Source of the DNA: Pseudomonadota bacterium
GTDB lineage: Bacteria; Pseudomonadota; Alphaproteobacteria; Caulobacterales; Caulobacteraceae
NCBI GenBank assembly: GCA_023428785.1
Contig: JAEYWU010000096.1
Location: 1 to 29,627, forward strand
DNA length: 29,627 bases
Direction: 5' to 3'
The notes beneath the pieces were generated by a model. That model saw nothing but the letters and a program-made list of their open reading frames with translations, had not been told where the DNA came from and ran no database searches. Position 1 is the first letter of the stretch. Every line of letters begins with the position of its first letter. Made by a program: the position numbers and the translations under genes. Below, piece after piece: positions 7,476-15,773 of this stretch.

Positions 7476-7661
7476 CTAGAAGAGTTCAGGGTTCTGCTGG
7501 ATCAGTTCGCGCACTTCCTCATCGAGGCGGATGCGAACATCGGCGTCCAGCTTGGCGTAGATCGAGATCGGATCGACCTGGACCCGGATCGTCGGGGTAC
7601 AGGCCACGCCTGTCATCACGAGCGCGATGGCGGCGGCGACGGCGGCTTCGGTTTTCGTCAT
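7476..7661 (-). CDS. ynbE: YnbE family small outer-membrane lipoprotein
   Basis: A 61-aa lipoprotein with a short hydrophobic leader and a cysteine at residue 21 in a weak lipobox (GVAC), followed by TPTIRVQVDPISIYAKLDADVRIRLDEEV and a C-terminal IQQNPELF, all YnbE features. A strong AGGAG is 8 nt before the ATG. It lies between ydbH and ydbL, as in E. coli, where several YnbE copies are proposed to stack as a beta-strand continuation of the YdbH bridge to the outer membrane. The order makes the call safe despite the small size. Confidence 0.87.
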   Translation of the reverse strand: MTKTEAAVAAAIALVMTGVACTPTIRVQVDPISIYAKLDADVRIRLDEEVRELIQQNPELF

Positions 7662-7698
7662 GCCTGACGTCTCCTTTCTCGAGAGGGATTCAACGCGA

Positions 7699-10600
7699 TC
7701 ACGGCTGAACCGTTTCTGAACGTCCCGCTTCGCGAGCGCGCTGGATTTCCAGAAGGTCCTCGATGAGTTGATCGAGATTGAACGAGGTGTCCAGCGTCAG
7801 ATTGATCTCGGTGCCCGACGGCAGCGGCAGGGTCCGGTTCAGGAAGTCGCGCCGGATGATGTCCATCAGGGTCAGGCGGATCTCCTGATCCACGGGCGGA
7901 TCATGGCGGCCGTTGATGTTGAAGAGCACGCCCAGTCGTCCTTCCGGCAGGCTGTTGAGCTCCGCGGTCAGCCGGCTGAACGAGAGGTTCTCCAAGGCCT
8001 GATAGGCAAAGTCCTGGACGGTGTTGGGCGGCACACCGTCGCCCGCGCCCTCGGCGGCGACGCCACTCAAGGCGTCTCGCGCGATCGACAGGCGGCCTGG
8101 CTGATCGGCCGAGACCTGGCCGCCAATGATGGTCACTCCATTGGGGCCGTAGACGAAGGGCACGCGACCGGAGACCACCGCGTCGAGCTGGACGCTTTCG
8201 GCGAAGCCGGAGCGCGAGAAGATTTCGCCCAGTTGCACGCTCTCCAGAACCAGCACGCCCTCCCAGGAGGTGTTGGGGTCGAGCGGGATCTCCAGCGCCT
8301 CGATGCGGGCGTGGCCGCCCGCCACCGCCAGCCGCCCTTCGGACAGGACGATGCTGGTGGGGCGCAGCTCGAAGGTGAAGCCGGCGTCCGACAGCGGCAG
8401 GAAGGCCTCGATGCTCTGGGCGGTGAAGGTCTGGCCCGGCGCAGTGACCAGAGGGGTCAGGCTGGTGAACTCGATAGAGCCGCGCGCCTGGGTGACCCGG
8501 CCGGCCGGGCTGACGAAGTCGAGGCCGGGGGTCGACAGCCGTCCGCCGCTGGTCGCGCCCTCGGGCGTCCAGTTGAAATAGCCGGTGAAGTCCGCCTGGC
8601 CGGAGACCTCGCGCCCCAGCAGCGGCAGGGCCAGGGGGCTGAGCTGATAGGGCTGGAGCCCCTCGGGCGAGAAGATGAGGCCCTGGGCGTCGATCTGGAC
8701 GCCGCCGCTTTCGGCCGGGCCGGAATGGGTGATGGCGACATCGGCCACGCGCACCCCGGCGGTCCGCTCACGCAGTTGCAGGGCGCCGGACCAGATCTCG
8801 TTCTGCAGGCCGACACGGCCGGAGCCCCGCACCGGATGGAAGCGGACCGGGTCTTCCAGATCGGAGACCAGGCCGTCGGAGATGACCGCGTCGATGCCGA
8901 GCGCGCCGCCCGGATCACGGGCGGAGACACGGCCGGCGGCTTCGGTGACGCGCATGCCAAGGAAGGGCGCGGCGGCCTGAAGCGCCCTCGCCTCGGCCTC
9001 GAAGCGCCAGCCGTCGGCGATCGTCACCAGCGGCTGGTCGACCGGACAGAGGCTGACCGAGACGTCCGAGACATCGTTGTCGCCCAATTCCAGAAGGTCT
9101 GCGGTGAAGGGCGAACAGCCGGCGGCGATGAAGCTGGTGCGGCCGTCGGCGATGCGAACCAGACCCTCGGTCAAGAGCTCGGCGCCACGCGCCAAGCCGA
9201 AGTCGAACGCCGCCTGGGCGGCGATGCGGGCGATGATGCCGTCTCCGAGCCGGTACTGGCTGACGTCGATGCGCGCCTCGGGCAGGCCGCCGCCTGAGGC
9301 CTGGATGAGCAGCGAGCCGCCTCCGGATGCGCCCGGCTGGGCGTTGAACAGGCCTTGTGAGCCGTGCGGGCTGATGACCACCTGGCCGCCGGTGGCGGGC
9401 GTGATGACGGCGGGGCGTGTCAGCACGGCCTCGGTGCCGGGAGACCCGGTCTGGATCAGCAGGCCGGGCGCATTGAGGTTGAAGGCCATGAAGGCCCGCT
9501 TCAGCGCCGCCTGTTCGGGCACATCGTTCGGGCCGAGCGCACCCAGGATCGGCCAGCGGCCGCCCGTGGAACCGACGGAGCCCGTCAGGGTGGTCAGGCT
9601 GGCGCCCGAATGGGTGCTGACCAGATCGAAGCCGCCCGTCAGGCCGGTCAGGACCAGTTGATCCTGCGCCAGGGAATCGGCCGAGATCAGCAGCCGGCCT
9701 CGCGCTTCGGAACCGCGCTCGCCGCCGGCGGCGGACAGGTCCTGCACCGTCAGGCCAAACCCCTGGGCGGACAGGTCGCCGCGCTCGGCCGAGGCGGCGA
9801 GGAGGCGGGCGTCACCCTGATATAGCCAGCGGGCGCCGTCCCGACGGCTGAAGCGGACCTCTTCGCCGTCCAGCACGAGGCCGGCCCGGCTGAGGCTGAT
9901 GTCGCCGGCCTGAAGGCCGCCCAGCCTCACGTGGCCGTCGAGGCTGCCCAGAAGGGCGAGAGTGTCGATCCAGCCGGACACCTGGCCGTCGAAATCCAGA
10001 TCGGCCTCAAGCGACGAGGCCTCTCCCCCCTGCCAGGACGCCCGGGCGAGCTGACCGGTCAGGGTGGCCGTGGCCGGCCCCTGCAGGCGGCGGCCGGAGG
10101 AATCCGGATAGGGAACGCCGAGCAGCATGCGCACCGTCCCGTCGCGGGCGGCCAGCCCCTGTCCCGACACCTGGCTGATCTCGGCGCTGACCGCGACGGC
10201 GGTGCGTGAGCCGACGGTTCGGACCGCGACCCCGGCCCGGTCCAGATCCAGCGACAAGGCCTCGTCGCGCAGGCGCGCCGCCGGGATACTGGCGTCCAGG
10301 GTGATCAGACGGCCGTCCTCGAGCCGGGCGTCGGCGAGCGCGACCAGCTGGCCGCCACGGGTGTTGAGGCGAAAGCGTCCGTCCTCGATCAGGACCCGCG
10401 GGCTGGCCTGCTCGGTCGAGGGCGGGCGGCCGGTGAATTCCTCGATGACGGGGTCCAGCGCCCCGAAGGACAGGCGACCGTCGTCGAGGGTGGCGCGCAC
10501 CTCGGGCCGGATCAGCCGGATCCGCGTTGGCCGGACCGAAAAGCCGCCCGACCAGGGCATGCCCAGCGAATAGTCCATCTCGACCCGCTCGACGACGAGG

Positions 10601-10884
10601 TCGGGATCGTCGGGATCGCCCGCGCGGACCGAGGCGATCAGGCCGTCGGGATCGAAGCGCTCGAAGCGCACCTCGGCCTCGACGCCCCGCTCCTCCAGCC
10701 AGCCGACCAGGGCCCGTCTGGCGACCTCGCGCCGACCTGCATAGGCAACGAGCGCCACGGCAAACACGATGACGAGAAGCGCACCGACGGTGACGAGGAA
10801 GCCCGCGAGCTGGGTGGCGCCCCGGCTGAAGCGCGGACGCTCGCCCCGCCTGCGAGGGGGCCGATTTGTTTCGCCTTGGGTCAA
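7699..10884 (-). CDS. ydbH: YdbH family AsmA-like intermembrane transport protein
   Basis: About 1061 aa if started at the TTG at 10884; the open frame continues 31 codons further to a TTG at 10977, but that stretch uses codons unlike the rest, so I chose the inner start with moderate confidence. A basic, proline-rich N-terminus is followed by one transmembrane helix (LAGFLVTVGALLVIVFAVALV in essence), then a very long beta-rich periplasmic region with repeated ...GRLSF..., ...VRFSRR..., ...GGHARIEALE... strands, and a C-terminal YdbH domain (VQDFAYQALENLSF, LPEGRLGVLFNINGRHDP). In E. coli YdbH is one of three AsmA-like bridges (with TamB and YhdP) moving phospholipid to the outer membrane. 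ynbE and ydbL follow in the same operon. Confidence 0.88.
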   Translation of the reverse strand: MTQGETNRPPRRRGERPRFSRGATQLAGFLVTVGALLVIVFAVALVAYAGRREVARRALVGWLEERGVEAEVRFERFDPDGLIASVRAGDPDDPDLVVERVEMDYSLGMPWSGGFSVRPTRIRLIRPEVRATLDDGRLSFGALDPVIEEFTGRPPSTEQASPRVLIEDGRFRLNTRGGQLVALADARLEDGRLITLDASIPAARLRDEALSLDLDRAGVAVRTVGSRTAVAVSAEISQVSGQGLAARDGTVRMLLGVPYPDSSGRRLQGPATATLTGQLARASWQGGEASSLEADLDFDGQVSGWIDTLALLGSLDGHVRLGGLQAGDISLSRAGLVLDGEEVRFSRRDGARWLYQGDARLLAASAERGDLSAQGFGLTVQDLSAAGGERGSEARGRLLISADSLAQDQLVLTGLTGGFDLVSTHSGASLTTLTGSVGSTGGRWPILGALGPNDVPEQAALKRAFMAFNLNAPGLLIQTGSPGTEAVLTRPAVITPATGGQVVISPHGSQGLFNAQPGASGGGSLLIQASGGGLPEARIDVSQYRLGDGIIARIAAQAAFDFGLARGAELLTEGLVRIADGRTSFIAAGCSPFTADLLELGDNDVSDVSVSLCPVDQPLVTIADGWRFEAEARALQAAAPFLGMRVTEAAGRVSARDPGGALGIDAVISDGLVSDLEDPVRFHPVRGSGRVGLQNEIWSGALQLRERTAGVRVADVAITHSGPAESGGVQIDAQGLIFSPEGLQPYQLSPLALPLLGREVSGQADFTGYFNWTPEGATSGGRLSTPGLDFVSPAGRVTQARGSIEFTSLTPLVTAPGQTFTAQSIEAFLPLSDAGFTFELRPTSIVLSEGRLAVAGGHARIEALEIPLDPNTSWEGVLVLESVQLGEIFSRSGFAESVQLDAVVSGRVPFVYGPNGVTIIGGQVSADQPGRLSIARDALSGVAAEGAGDGVPPNTVQDFAYQALENLSFSRLTAELNSLPEGRLGVLFNINGRHDPPVDQEIRLTLMDIIRRDFLNRTLPLPSGTEINLTLDTSFNLDQLIEDLLEIQRAREAGRSETVQP

Positions 10885-11220
10885 GTCGGCCCGGTTCCCG
10901 ATCGTTCGTGCGCGTTGAAATCCCCTAACGCACAAGGAGGCAAGGCGGCGCCCGTCTTGCACCCCTGCCCGCGACAACGTGTCCTAAGCGTCACTATAGG
11001 TCGTTAATCTTATAGTCGCGGCGGGTGCGGCATATTCGCCCGAGAGAGTCCGAAAACCGGCCTCCGACGGGTGCAAAGGCAAGCCCGGATTGGGATTCGC
11101 TTCTGGCGGGCCTGATCTTTCCTTGGGGAGCGTCTGACGCTATAGGCGCTAACCGTGCATTTCAGGGCCGATGTGTGGCCCGGTGTCGCTTGACGACGCC
11201 GCGATCTGAGTGGGGGGCCA
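10885..11220. other. Intergenic region between divergent ydbH and M23 peptidase genes
   Basis: About 336 bp without a convincing gene (243 bp if ydbH starts at 10977). It must hold promoters for both directions. Two related AT-rich motifs occur: CACTATAGG at about 10991 and GCTATAGGCGCTAAC at 11139-11153; the latter resembles the Caulobacter GCTANAWC -10 element. Two GANTC sites (CcrM methylation motif) lie at 11046-11050 and 11094-11098. A GGGGGG ribosome site precedes the M23 start. Promoter positions are guesses. Confidence 0.4.
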
Positions 11221-12585
11221 ATGGCTCAATTCGATCCGCGACGCCAACCTGTGCGTGTGTCTCCACACCTGTTTACGGTTTGCGCCGCTGTCGCTGTCGC
11301 CGCCCTGACCTGGCGGGTCTATCAGCCGATGGAAGCTGCGGCCCAGACCGCGGGCTTCAGCCCCGCCCAGATGGCCAGCCTTGAGGCCCGGGCATTCGCC
11401 GACGCTTCGGCGCCGGACGGTCTCCAGACCCCTGAACTCATTCCGGTCGAGGTTCGATCCGGTGAAACCCTTATCCAGGCCGTCGCCCGCACGGGCGTCG
11501 ACCCCAACGAAGCCGCCGCGGTCGTCCGCAGCCTGGCCGAACGCAACTTCGACACCGTAAACATCCGCGCCGGCCTTCGCTTCGAAACCGCCGTCTCGCG
11601 GCCGCGCTCGGGCCGGGGCGCCGCGCGCCTGATCGGCCTGACGCTGCGCACGGGTCCGGCGACCCAGCTGACGGTGACCCGCAACTTCGACGGCGCCCTT
11701 CGGGTGCGCGAACTGGCCGAGCAGGTCCGCGAGGAGACCACCGTCGCCTCGGGCGAGATCCACGGCTCGCTGCATCAGTCGGCGATCGCGCTGGGCGCCA
11801 ACTCGGCCGTAGTGGCCCGCATGAGCCAGGTCTTCGCCCACCGGCTGGACTTCTCGCGCGACATCCGCGCCGGCGATCCCTTCACCCTGGTCTTCGACCG
11901 GACCGTGACCGAGAGCGGCGTGACGGTCGAGACAGGCGAGCTGCTGTTCGCCGAGGTTCGCGGCGTGCGTTTCTACCGCTTCCAGCCGGCCGGATCCTCC
12001 CAGGCTCAGTATTTCGACGAGACGGGCCGCAACGTCCGTCAGGGCATGATGCAGACGCCGGTCGACGGCGCGCGCATCTCCTCGAACTTCGGCATGCGCC
12101 GCCACCCGATCGCGGGCTATCAGCGCATGCACCAGGGCATCGACTTCGCGGTGGGCTACGGCACGCCGGTGGTCGCGGCCGCAGATGGCGTGGTCGTCGA
12201 GGCGCGCCGCTGGGGCGGCTATGGCAACTGGGTGCGCATCCGTCATTCGAACGGGCTGGAGTCCGGCTACGCCCACCTGTCGCGCTTCGCCTCGGGCCTG
12301 CGCGCCGGCCAGCGGGTCAGCCAGGGCCAGGTGATCGCCTATGTCGGCTCGACCGGCGCCTCGACCGGTCCGCACCTGCACTATGAGGTCTGGCGCAACG
12401 GTCAGCGGATCAATCCGCGTGGGATCTCCATGCCGCAGGGCACCATTCTGGCGGGCGCCGATCTGGTGGCCTTCCAGGCCCAGCGCGCGCGGGTCGACGC
12501 CCTGGTGGCCGATCGCCGTGGCGGCGGCGAAGCGGCCGCGACAGAGACCGCCGAGGCCGGCGAGCTGCGCCCGGCCCAAGGATAG
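11221..12585 (+). CDS. MepM-like M23 family peptidoglycan endopeptidase
   Basis: A 454-aa protein with an N-terminal signal anchor (residues about 14-32), a LysM/OapA-like segment (PVEVRSGETLIQAVARTGVD, 75-94), a Csd3-type inner domain (SGEIHGSLHQSAIALGA onwards, 178-260) and a C-terminal M23 domain. Zinc ligands are His304, Asp308 (HQGID) and His387, with His352 and His385 (GPHLHYEV) completing the active site, so it should be a functional DD-endopeptidase cutting peptidoglycan cross-links in the periplasm. The domain order matches E. coli MepM. Its promoter region contains two GANTC sites, so cell-cycle-linked expression is possible. It is convergent with the methyltransferase gene; the gap is 29 bp. 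Confidence 0.92.
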   Translation: MAQFDPRRQPVRVSPHLFTVCAAVAVAALTWRVYQPMEAAAQTAGFSPAQMASLEARAFADASAPDGLQTPELIPVEVRSGETLIQAVARTGVDPNEAAAVVRSLAERNFDTVNIRAGLRFETAVSRPRSGRGAARLIGLTLRTGPATQLTVTRNFDGALRVRELAEQVREETTVASGEIHGSLHQSAIALGANSAVVARMSQVFAHRLDFSRDIRAGDPFTLVFDRTVTESGVTVETGELLFAEVRGVRFYRFQPAGSSQAQYFDETGRNVRQGMMQTPVDGARISSNFGMRRHPIAGYQRMHQGIDFAVGYGTPVVAAADGVVVEARRWGGYGNWVRIRHSNGLESGYAHLSRFASGLRAGQRVSQGQVIAYVGSTGASTGPHLHYEVWRNGQRINPRGISMPQGTILAGADLVAFQAQRARVDALVADRRGGGEAAATETAEAGELRPAQG

Positions 12586-12614
12586 GTTCAGGGCTAGGGA
12601 TCCGGGCTGAAGGA

Positions 12615-13745
12615 TCAGGCGGCCCGCGCCGCCTGTCCGCTCAGCAACGGTTTAAGCAGACCTTCCGACAGCGCCCGCACGACGGGCACAGCCACGCCGT
12701 CGCCAGCCAGCTTGAGGCCCGCGCTGGTCGAACCCGGCAGGCGGTAGTCGTCACCGACACCCATCAGGCGAAGCGCCTCGCGCGGGGTCAGGAAACGGGC
12801 GCGCACCCGCCCGGCCTCGGCCACGATCAGATACTGCCGCGAAGAACCGCCCGCGGGCGTGCGCAGACAGCCGGCCAGGCCGTCGAAGCGCGCCTCGATC
12901 CGCTGAACCTTGACGCCCTGCTCGATCCGCACGCGCCGGAAGGCGGCGCCGACCCGCCGCTCACCCGAGGCGACGGCGGCGTCCAGCCGCTGGCGGTGGA
13001 GCGGCGACATCTGTTCGAGGATGGCGGCGGTGCGGGCCTCATCGAGCCATTCCACACTGTCATCCGCCTCCAGCAGGGCAGCCAGATCCGTGTTGCGCCG
13101 GGCGGGGGCCGGAAGCGCCCACCACCGCCAGGCGGCGCGGGCCTGATCCGAGAGACCGGCATGGGCCGCGACCACGCCGCGCGAATGGAAGGGCCCGGAC
13201 GGCCCGGCCAGGCCGGTGGCCGTGTCGCGGGTCGCCACGACGAACAGGCGGGGGCGGGACTGGGCCAGCCAGTGCGAGGCGTCGAGCTCCAGGGCGCCGA
13301 AAGACCAGCCGGCCCCGGCCAGCAGATCGCAGAGCTGGCGAAAATCCTCGCCGCCGTTTGAGGTCAGCAAGCCCACCACGTTCTCGATCACGATCAGGCG
13401 CGGCGCGCGCTGCTCGGCGTCGAGCTGTTCGATCAGCCGCCAGAAGCCCCAGAAGGCGCCGGAACGCCGGGCCGACAGGCCTTTGCGTGCGCCGGCGAGG
13501 CTCAGATCCTGACAGGGCGAGGAGGCCCAGGCCAGGTCAGCGCGGCCCGGCGGCAGGTCGGCGGCGGACAGATCCCAGACGTCGGCGACCCGCAGATGGT
13601 CGGCGCCGAAATTGGCGGCATAGGCCGTCGCCTTGATCGGGTCGATGTCATTGGCGAAGCGCGTCGACCAGCCATCCAGCCCCAGGCGGGCGAGACCGCC
13701 CCCGGCGAAGAACTCCAGAACCGTCGGCTGACTGGGCGCGTTCAT
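12615..13745 (-). CDS. C5 cytosine-specific DNA methyltransferase (orphan)
   Basis: A 376-aa protein with ordered C5-methyltransferase motifs: I (EFFAGGGLARLGL, residues 11-23), IV with catalytic Cys78 (SSPCQDLSLAG), VI (IENVVGLL, 120-127), VIII (QSRPRLFVVA, 162-171), and IX-X near the C-terminus (LTPREALRLMG and GDGVAVPVV). All residues needed for catalysis are present. The region between VIII and IX is the target-recognition domain, whose DNA target cannot be read from sequence. No restriction endonuclease or Vsr gene lies nearby, so it appears to be a solitary, chromosomal methyltransferase, possibly regulatory, as reported for a cytosine methyltransferase in Caulobacter crescentus; orthology is not tested. 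Confidence 0.93.
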   Translation of the reverse strand: MNAPSQPTVLEFFAGGGLARLGLDGWSTRFANDIDPIKATAYAANFGADHLRVADVWDLSAADLPPGRADLAWASSPCQDLSLAGARKGLSARRSGAFWGFWRLIEQLDAEQRAPRLIVIENVVGLLTSNGGEDFRQLCDLLAGAGWSFGALELDASHWLAQSRPRLFVVATRDTATGLAGPSGPFHSRGVVAAHAGLSDQARAAWRWWALPAPARRNTDLAALLEADDSVEWLDEARTAAILEQMSPLHRQRLDAAVASGERRVGAAFRRVRIEQGVKVQRIEARFDGLAGCLRTPAGGSSRQYLIVAEAGRVRARFLTPREALRLMGVGDDYRLPGSTSAGLKLAGDGVAVPVVRALSEGLLKPLLSGQAARAA

Positions 13746-13821
13746 TGCGCAAGGTTAGCCGACTCGCCTTGACGGGACAGCCCGGCGCGAGGCGAATGCG
13801 GGCAACATTCGGGAGATCCTC

Positions 13822-14313
13822 ATGCGCGCCCTTGTCCTGCTCAGCCCGGTCGTGATGGCCCTGTCGCTCACCGCCTGCGGTGACGAGACGACGATCGAGA
13901 GCGGCGCACCGGACGCCGGGACGGGTTCAGGCGACAGCGACACCCCGCGCGGACCCGAGCTGGGCGGCGTGGATCTGGCCGGACAGGTGTCGCTGACCGG
14001 CACTGAGCCTTTCTGGGGCGTGCGCATGGACGGGGCCGAACTTATCTATTCCGGCGTGGACCGGCCCGAGCAGCGGGCTCCGCGTCCCGAGCCGGTGCTC
14101 ATGGGGACGGTCGCGACCTGGACCACCGAGACCGCACAGGGCGCGCCCCTGACCGTGACCCTGATGGAAACCGAGTGCTCTGACGGGATGAGCGACCGGA
14201 CCTATCCGCTGACGGCGCGGGTCGAGATCGCGGGCGAGGTGCTGAACGGCTGCGCGGCCTCCACCGCCTGGATGATGTCGACCGGCGAGGACGGCCAGCC
14301 CCGCGAGGGCTAG
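13822..14313 (+). CDS. COG3650-type periplasmic lipoprotein
   Basis: A 163-aa lipoprotein: MRAL leader, lipobox LTAC with Cys19, then an acidic, Gly/Ser-rich linker. The mature domain has GTEPFWGVRMDG, an ECSDGMSDRTYPLTARV segment and a final LNGCA, the signature of the COG3650 group, small envelope proteins of unknown function with two cysteines (ECSDG and NGCA) that could form a disulfide. GGGAG precedes the ATG. It is divergent from the methyltransferase gene and converges on the CitE-like gene, with the two stop codons overlapping by 4 bp. No function can be given. Confidence 0.8.
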   Translation: MRALVLLSPVVMALSLTACGDETTIESGAPDAGTGSGDSDTPRGPELGGVDLAGQVSLTGTEPFWGVRMDGAELIYSGVDRPEQRAPRPEPVLMGTVATWTTETAQGAPLTVTLMETECSDGMSDRTYPLTARVEIAGEVLNGCAASTAWMMSTGEDGQPREG

Positions 14314-15116
14314 CGCCGGGCGAGAATGCGCCGAGCCTGTTCCAGATGCAGGCGCTCGACCATCTGGCCGTTGACGCGAAGCACGCCCGCCTCGGCTGCG
14401 GCTGGATCAGCATAGGCGTCGACCACGGCCCGGGCCCAGGCGATCTCGTCGGCGTCCGGCGAGAAGGCGGCGTTGGCGGAAGCGACCTGGGCGGGATGGA
14501 TCAGGGTCTTGCCGTGAAAACCGAAGGCGCGGCCCTGACGGCATTCGGCCTCGAAGCCCTCGGCATCCTGAAAGGCGTTGTAGACACCATCCAGTGCGAC
14601 CAGCCCATGGCGGCGCGCGGTCATGACCACCTGGCTCATGGCCGCATGGAGCGGCGTACGATCCGGCCCCGGCCGGGCCCCCATCTCGGCAGCGAGGTCG
14701 TTCTGGCCCAGGATCAGCGCCCCAAGGCCCGGCTCACGGGCGATGGCCGGGAGCTCGAGTACGCCCGACAGAGTCTCGATCATGGCCCAGACCGTCAGGC
14801 CAGCCGCAGCGGCCCAGCAGACATCCCCGGGACCGTTGGTCTTGGGTACGACCAGGGCGCTGGCCGGCGATCCCTTCAGCGCTTCGAGGTCCGCCGCGCC
14901 CCAGGGCGTGTCTGGCCCGTTCAGGCGGACGGCTGCGCGACCCTCGAAGGCGGGGAGCGCCTCCAGCGCGGCCTTGCGGGCGGCGTCCTTACCAGTGGGG
15001 CCGACGGCGTCTTCCAGATCGATGACGACGGCGTCGCAGGCCAGGCCCCTCGCCTTTTCCAGGGCGCGGGCGTTGACCGCCGGGACGAACAGGACGGAAC
15101 GAGGCTCTGGCGTCAT
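14310..15116 (-). CDS. HpcH/HpaI aldolase/citrate lyase family CoA-ester lyase (CitE-like)
   Basis: A 268-aa TIM-barrel protein. Conserved elements are SVLFVPAVNARALEKA at the N-terminus, the IDLEDAV motif (residues 32-38, metal-binding acid), AVRLNG with Arg64, AMIETLSGV with Glu114, LGQNDLAAE with Asp140 and a late KTLIHPAQV, all typical of CitE-like lyases such as malyl-CoA or citramalyl-CoA lyase. No citrate lyase alpha or gamma subunit is nearby, so a stand-alone C-C lyase acting on CoA esters is more likely than true citrate lyase. Its ATG overlaps the thpR stop (ATGA), so the two genes are co-transcribed although unrelated in function. Confidence 0.88.
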   Translation of the reverse strand: MTPEPRSVLFVPAVNARALEKARGLACDAVVIDLEDAVGPTGKDAARKAALEALPAFEGRAAVRLNGPDTPWGAADLEALKGSPASALVVPKTNGPGDVCWAAAAGLTVWAMIETLSGVLELPAIAREPGLGALILGQNDLAAEMGARPGPDRTPLHAAMSQVVMTARRHGLVALDGVYNAFQDAEGFEAECRQGRAFGFHGKTLIHPAQVASANAAFSPDADEIAWARAVVDAYADPAAAEAGVLRVNGQMVERLHLEQARRILARR

Positions 15117-15649
15117 CCGATCAGATACTCCCGCTCCAGCGCATAGGTCGATCCGCCATGGCCCAGCCGGCTGGAATACAGGCCGAAGCGGTTCACGTGG
15201 AACGGCTCGAAGCTCTTGAGATTGTGCGTCCGGACCCAGGCCGCGACCCGGTCGGGCGGCGAGGCCCTGAGATAGGCCAGGGTCACGTGCGGCTTGTAGG
15301 CGCGCGTCGAGGGCGCCAGTCCGGCGCGGCGGGCGGCGGATTCACAGCGGCCCGCCAGGACATTGAGGCGCTCGCTGGCCTCGACCCCGGCCCAGACGGC
15401 GTCGGACATATGGCCCTCGCCGAACTCGCCCACGCCCTTGAGCACCAGGTCGAAGGCCGGGCTGGTGATCCGAGAGAGCTCCGCATCCAGGTCGTCGGCC
15501 TGACGCTCGCCGATCTCGCCGAAGAACCGCAGGGTGATGTGCAGGGCCTCGAGCGGTCGCCATCGGGCGCGCGGCAGGCCCGTCTGGAGCCGCATAAGGT
15601 CGCGGCCGATCGGCTCGGGCACTTCGATGGCGGCGAACAGGCGGATCAT
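15113..15649 (-). CDS. thpR: RNA 2',3'-cyclic phosphodiesterase (2H family)
   Basis: A 178-aa protein of the 2H phosphoesterase family with both catalytic HxT motifs: HITLRF (His37, Thr39) and HVTLAY (His121, Thr123). MIRLFAAIEVP at the N-terminus is the usual ThpR opening. The family hydrolyses RNA 2',3'-cyclic phosphate ends and ligates tRNA halves in vitro; the cellular role is unsettled. Length is normal. It is the first gene of a two-gene minus-strand unit with the CitE-like lyase and is divergent from the BI-1 gene. Confidence 0.9.
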   Translation of the reverse strand: MIRLFAAIEVPEPIGRDLMRLQTGLPRARWRPLEALHITLRFFGEIGERQADDLDAELSRITSPAFDLVLKGVGEFGEGHMSDAVWAGVEASERLNVLAGRCESAARRAGLAPSTRAYKPHVTLAYLRASPPDRVAAWVRTHNLKSFEPFHVNRFGLYSSRLGHGGSTYALEREYLIG

Positions 15650-15694
15650 AGCCGCGTCTTAGCAGAGGTTGCGCCCTGCAATGTCCGGTTTTCC

Positions 15695-15723
15695 TTGCGC
15701 AAGCGCCCCGCGGCCCCGATATT
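15695..15723 (+). promoter_or_regulatory. Putative promoter of the BI-1 family gene
   Basis: TTGCGC (15695-15700) and GATATT (15718-15723) are 17 bp apart, a reasonable housekeeping-sigma match, placing a start site about 45 nt upstream of the BI-1 ATG. Pattern match only. Confidence 0.4.
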
Positions 15724-15773
15724 TCACACCTGACGCGCCCATTCGGGGGCGCCAACGGGAGACAGTGATCGCG

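Noticed and set aside
7768..9297. 509-aa plus-strand open frame
   Set aside because: Antisense shadow of ydbH.
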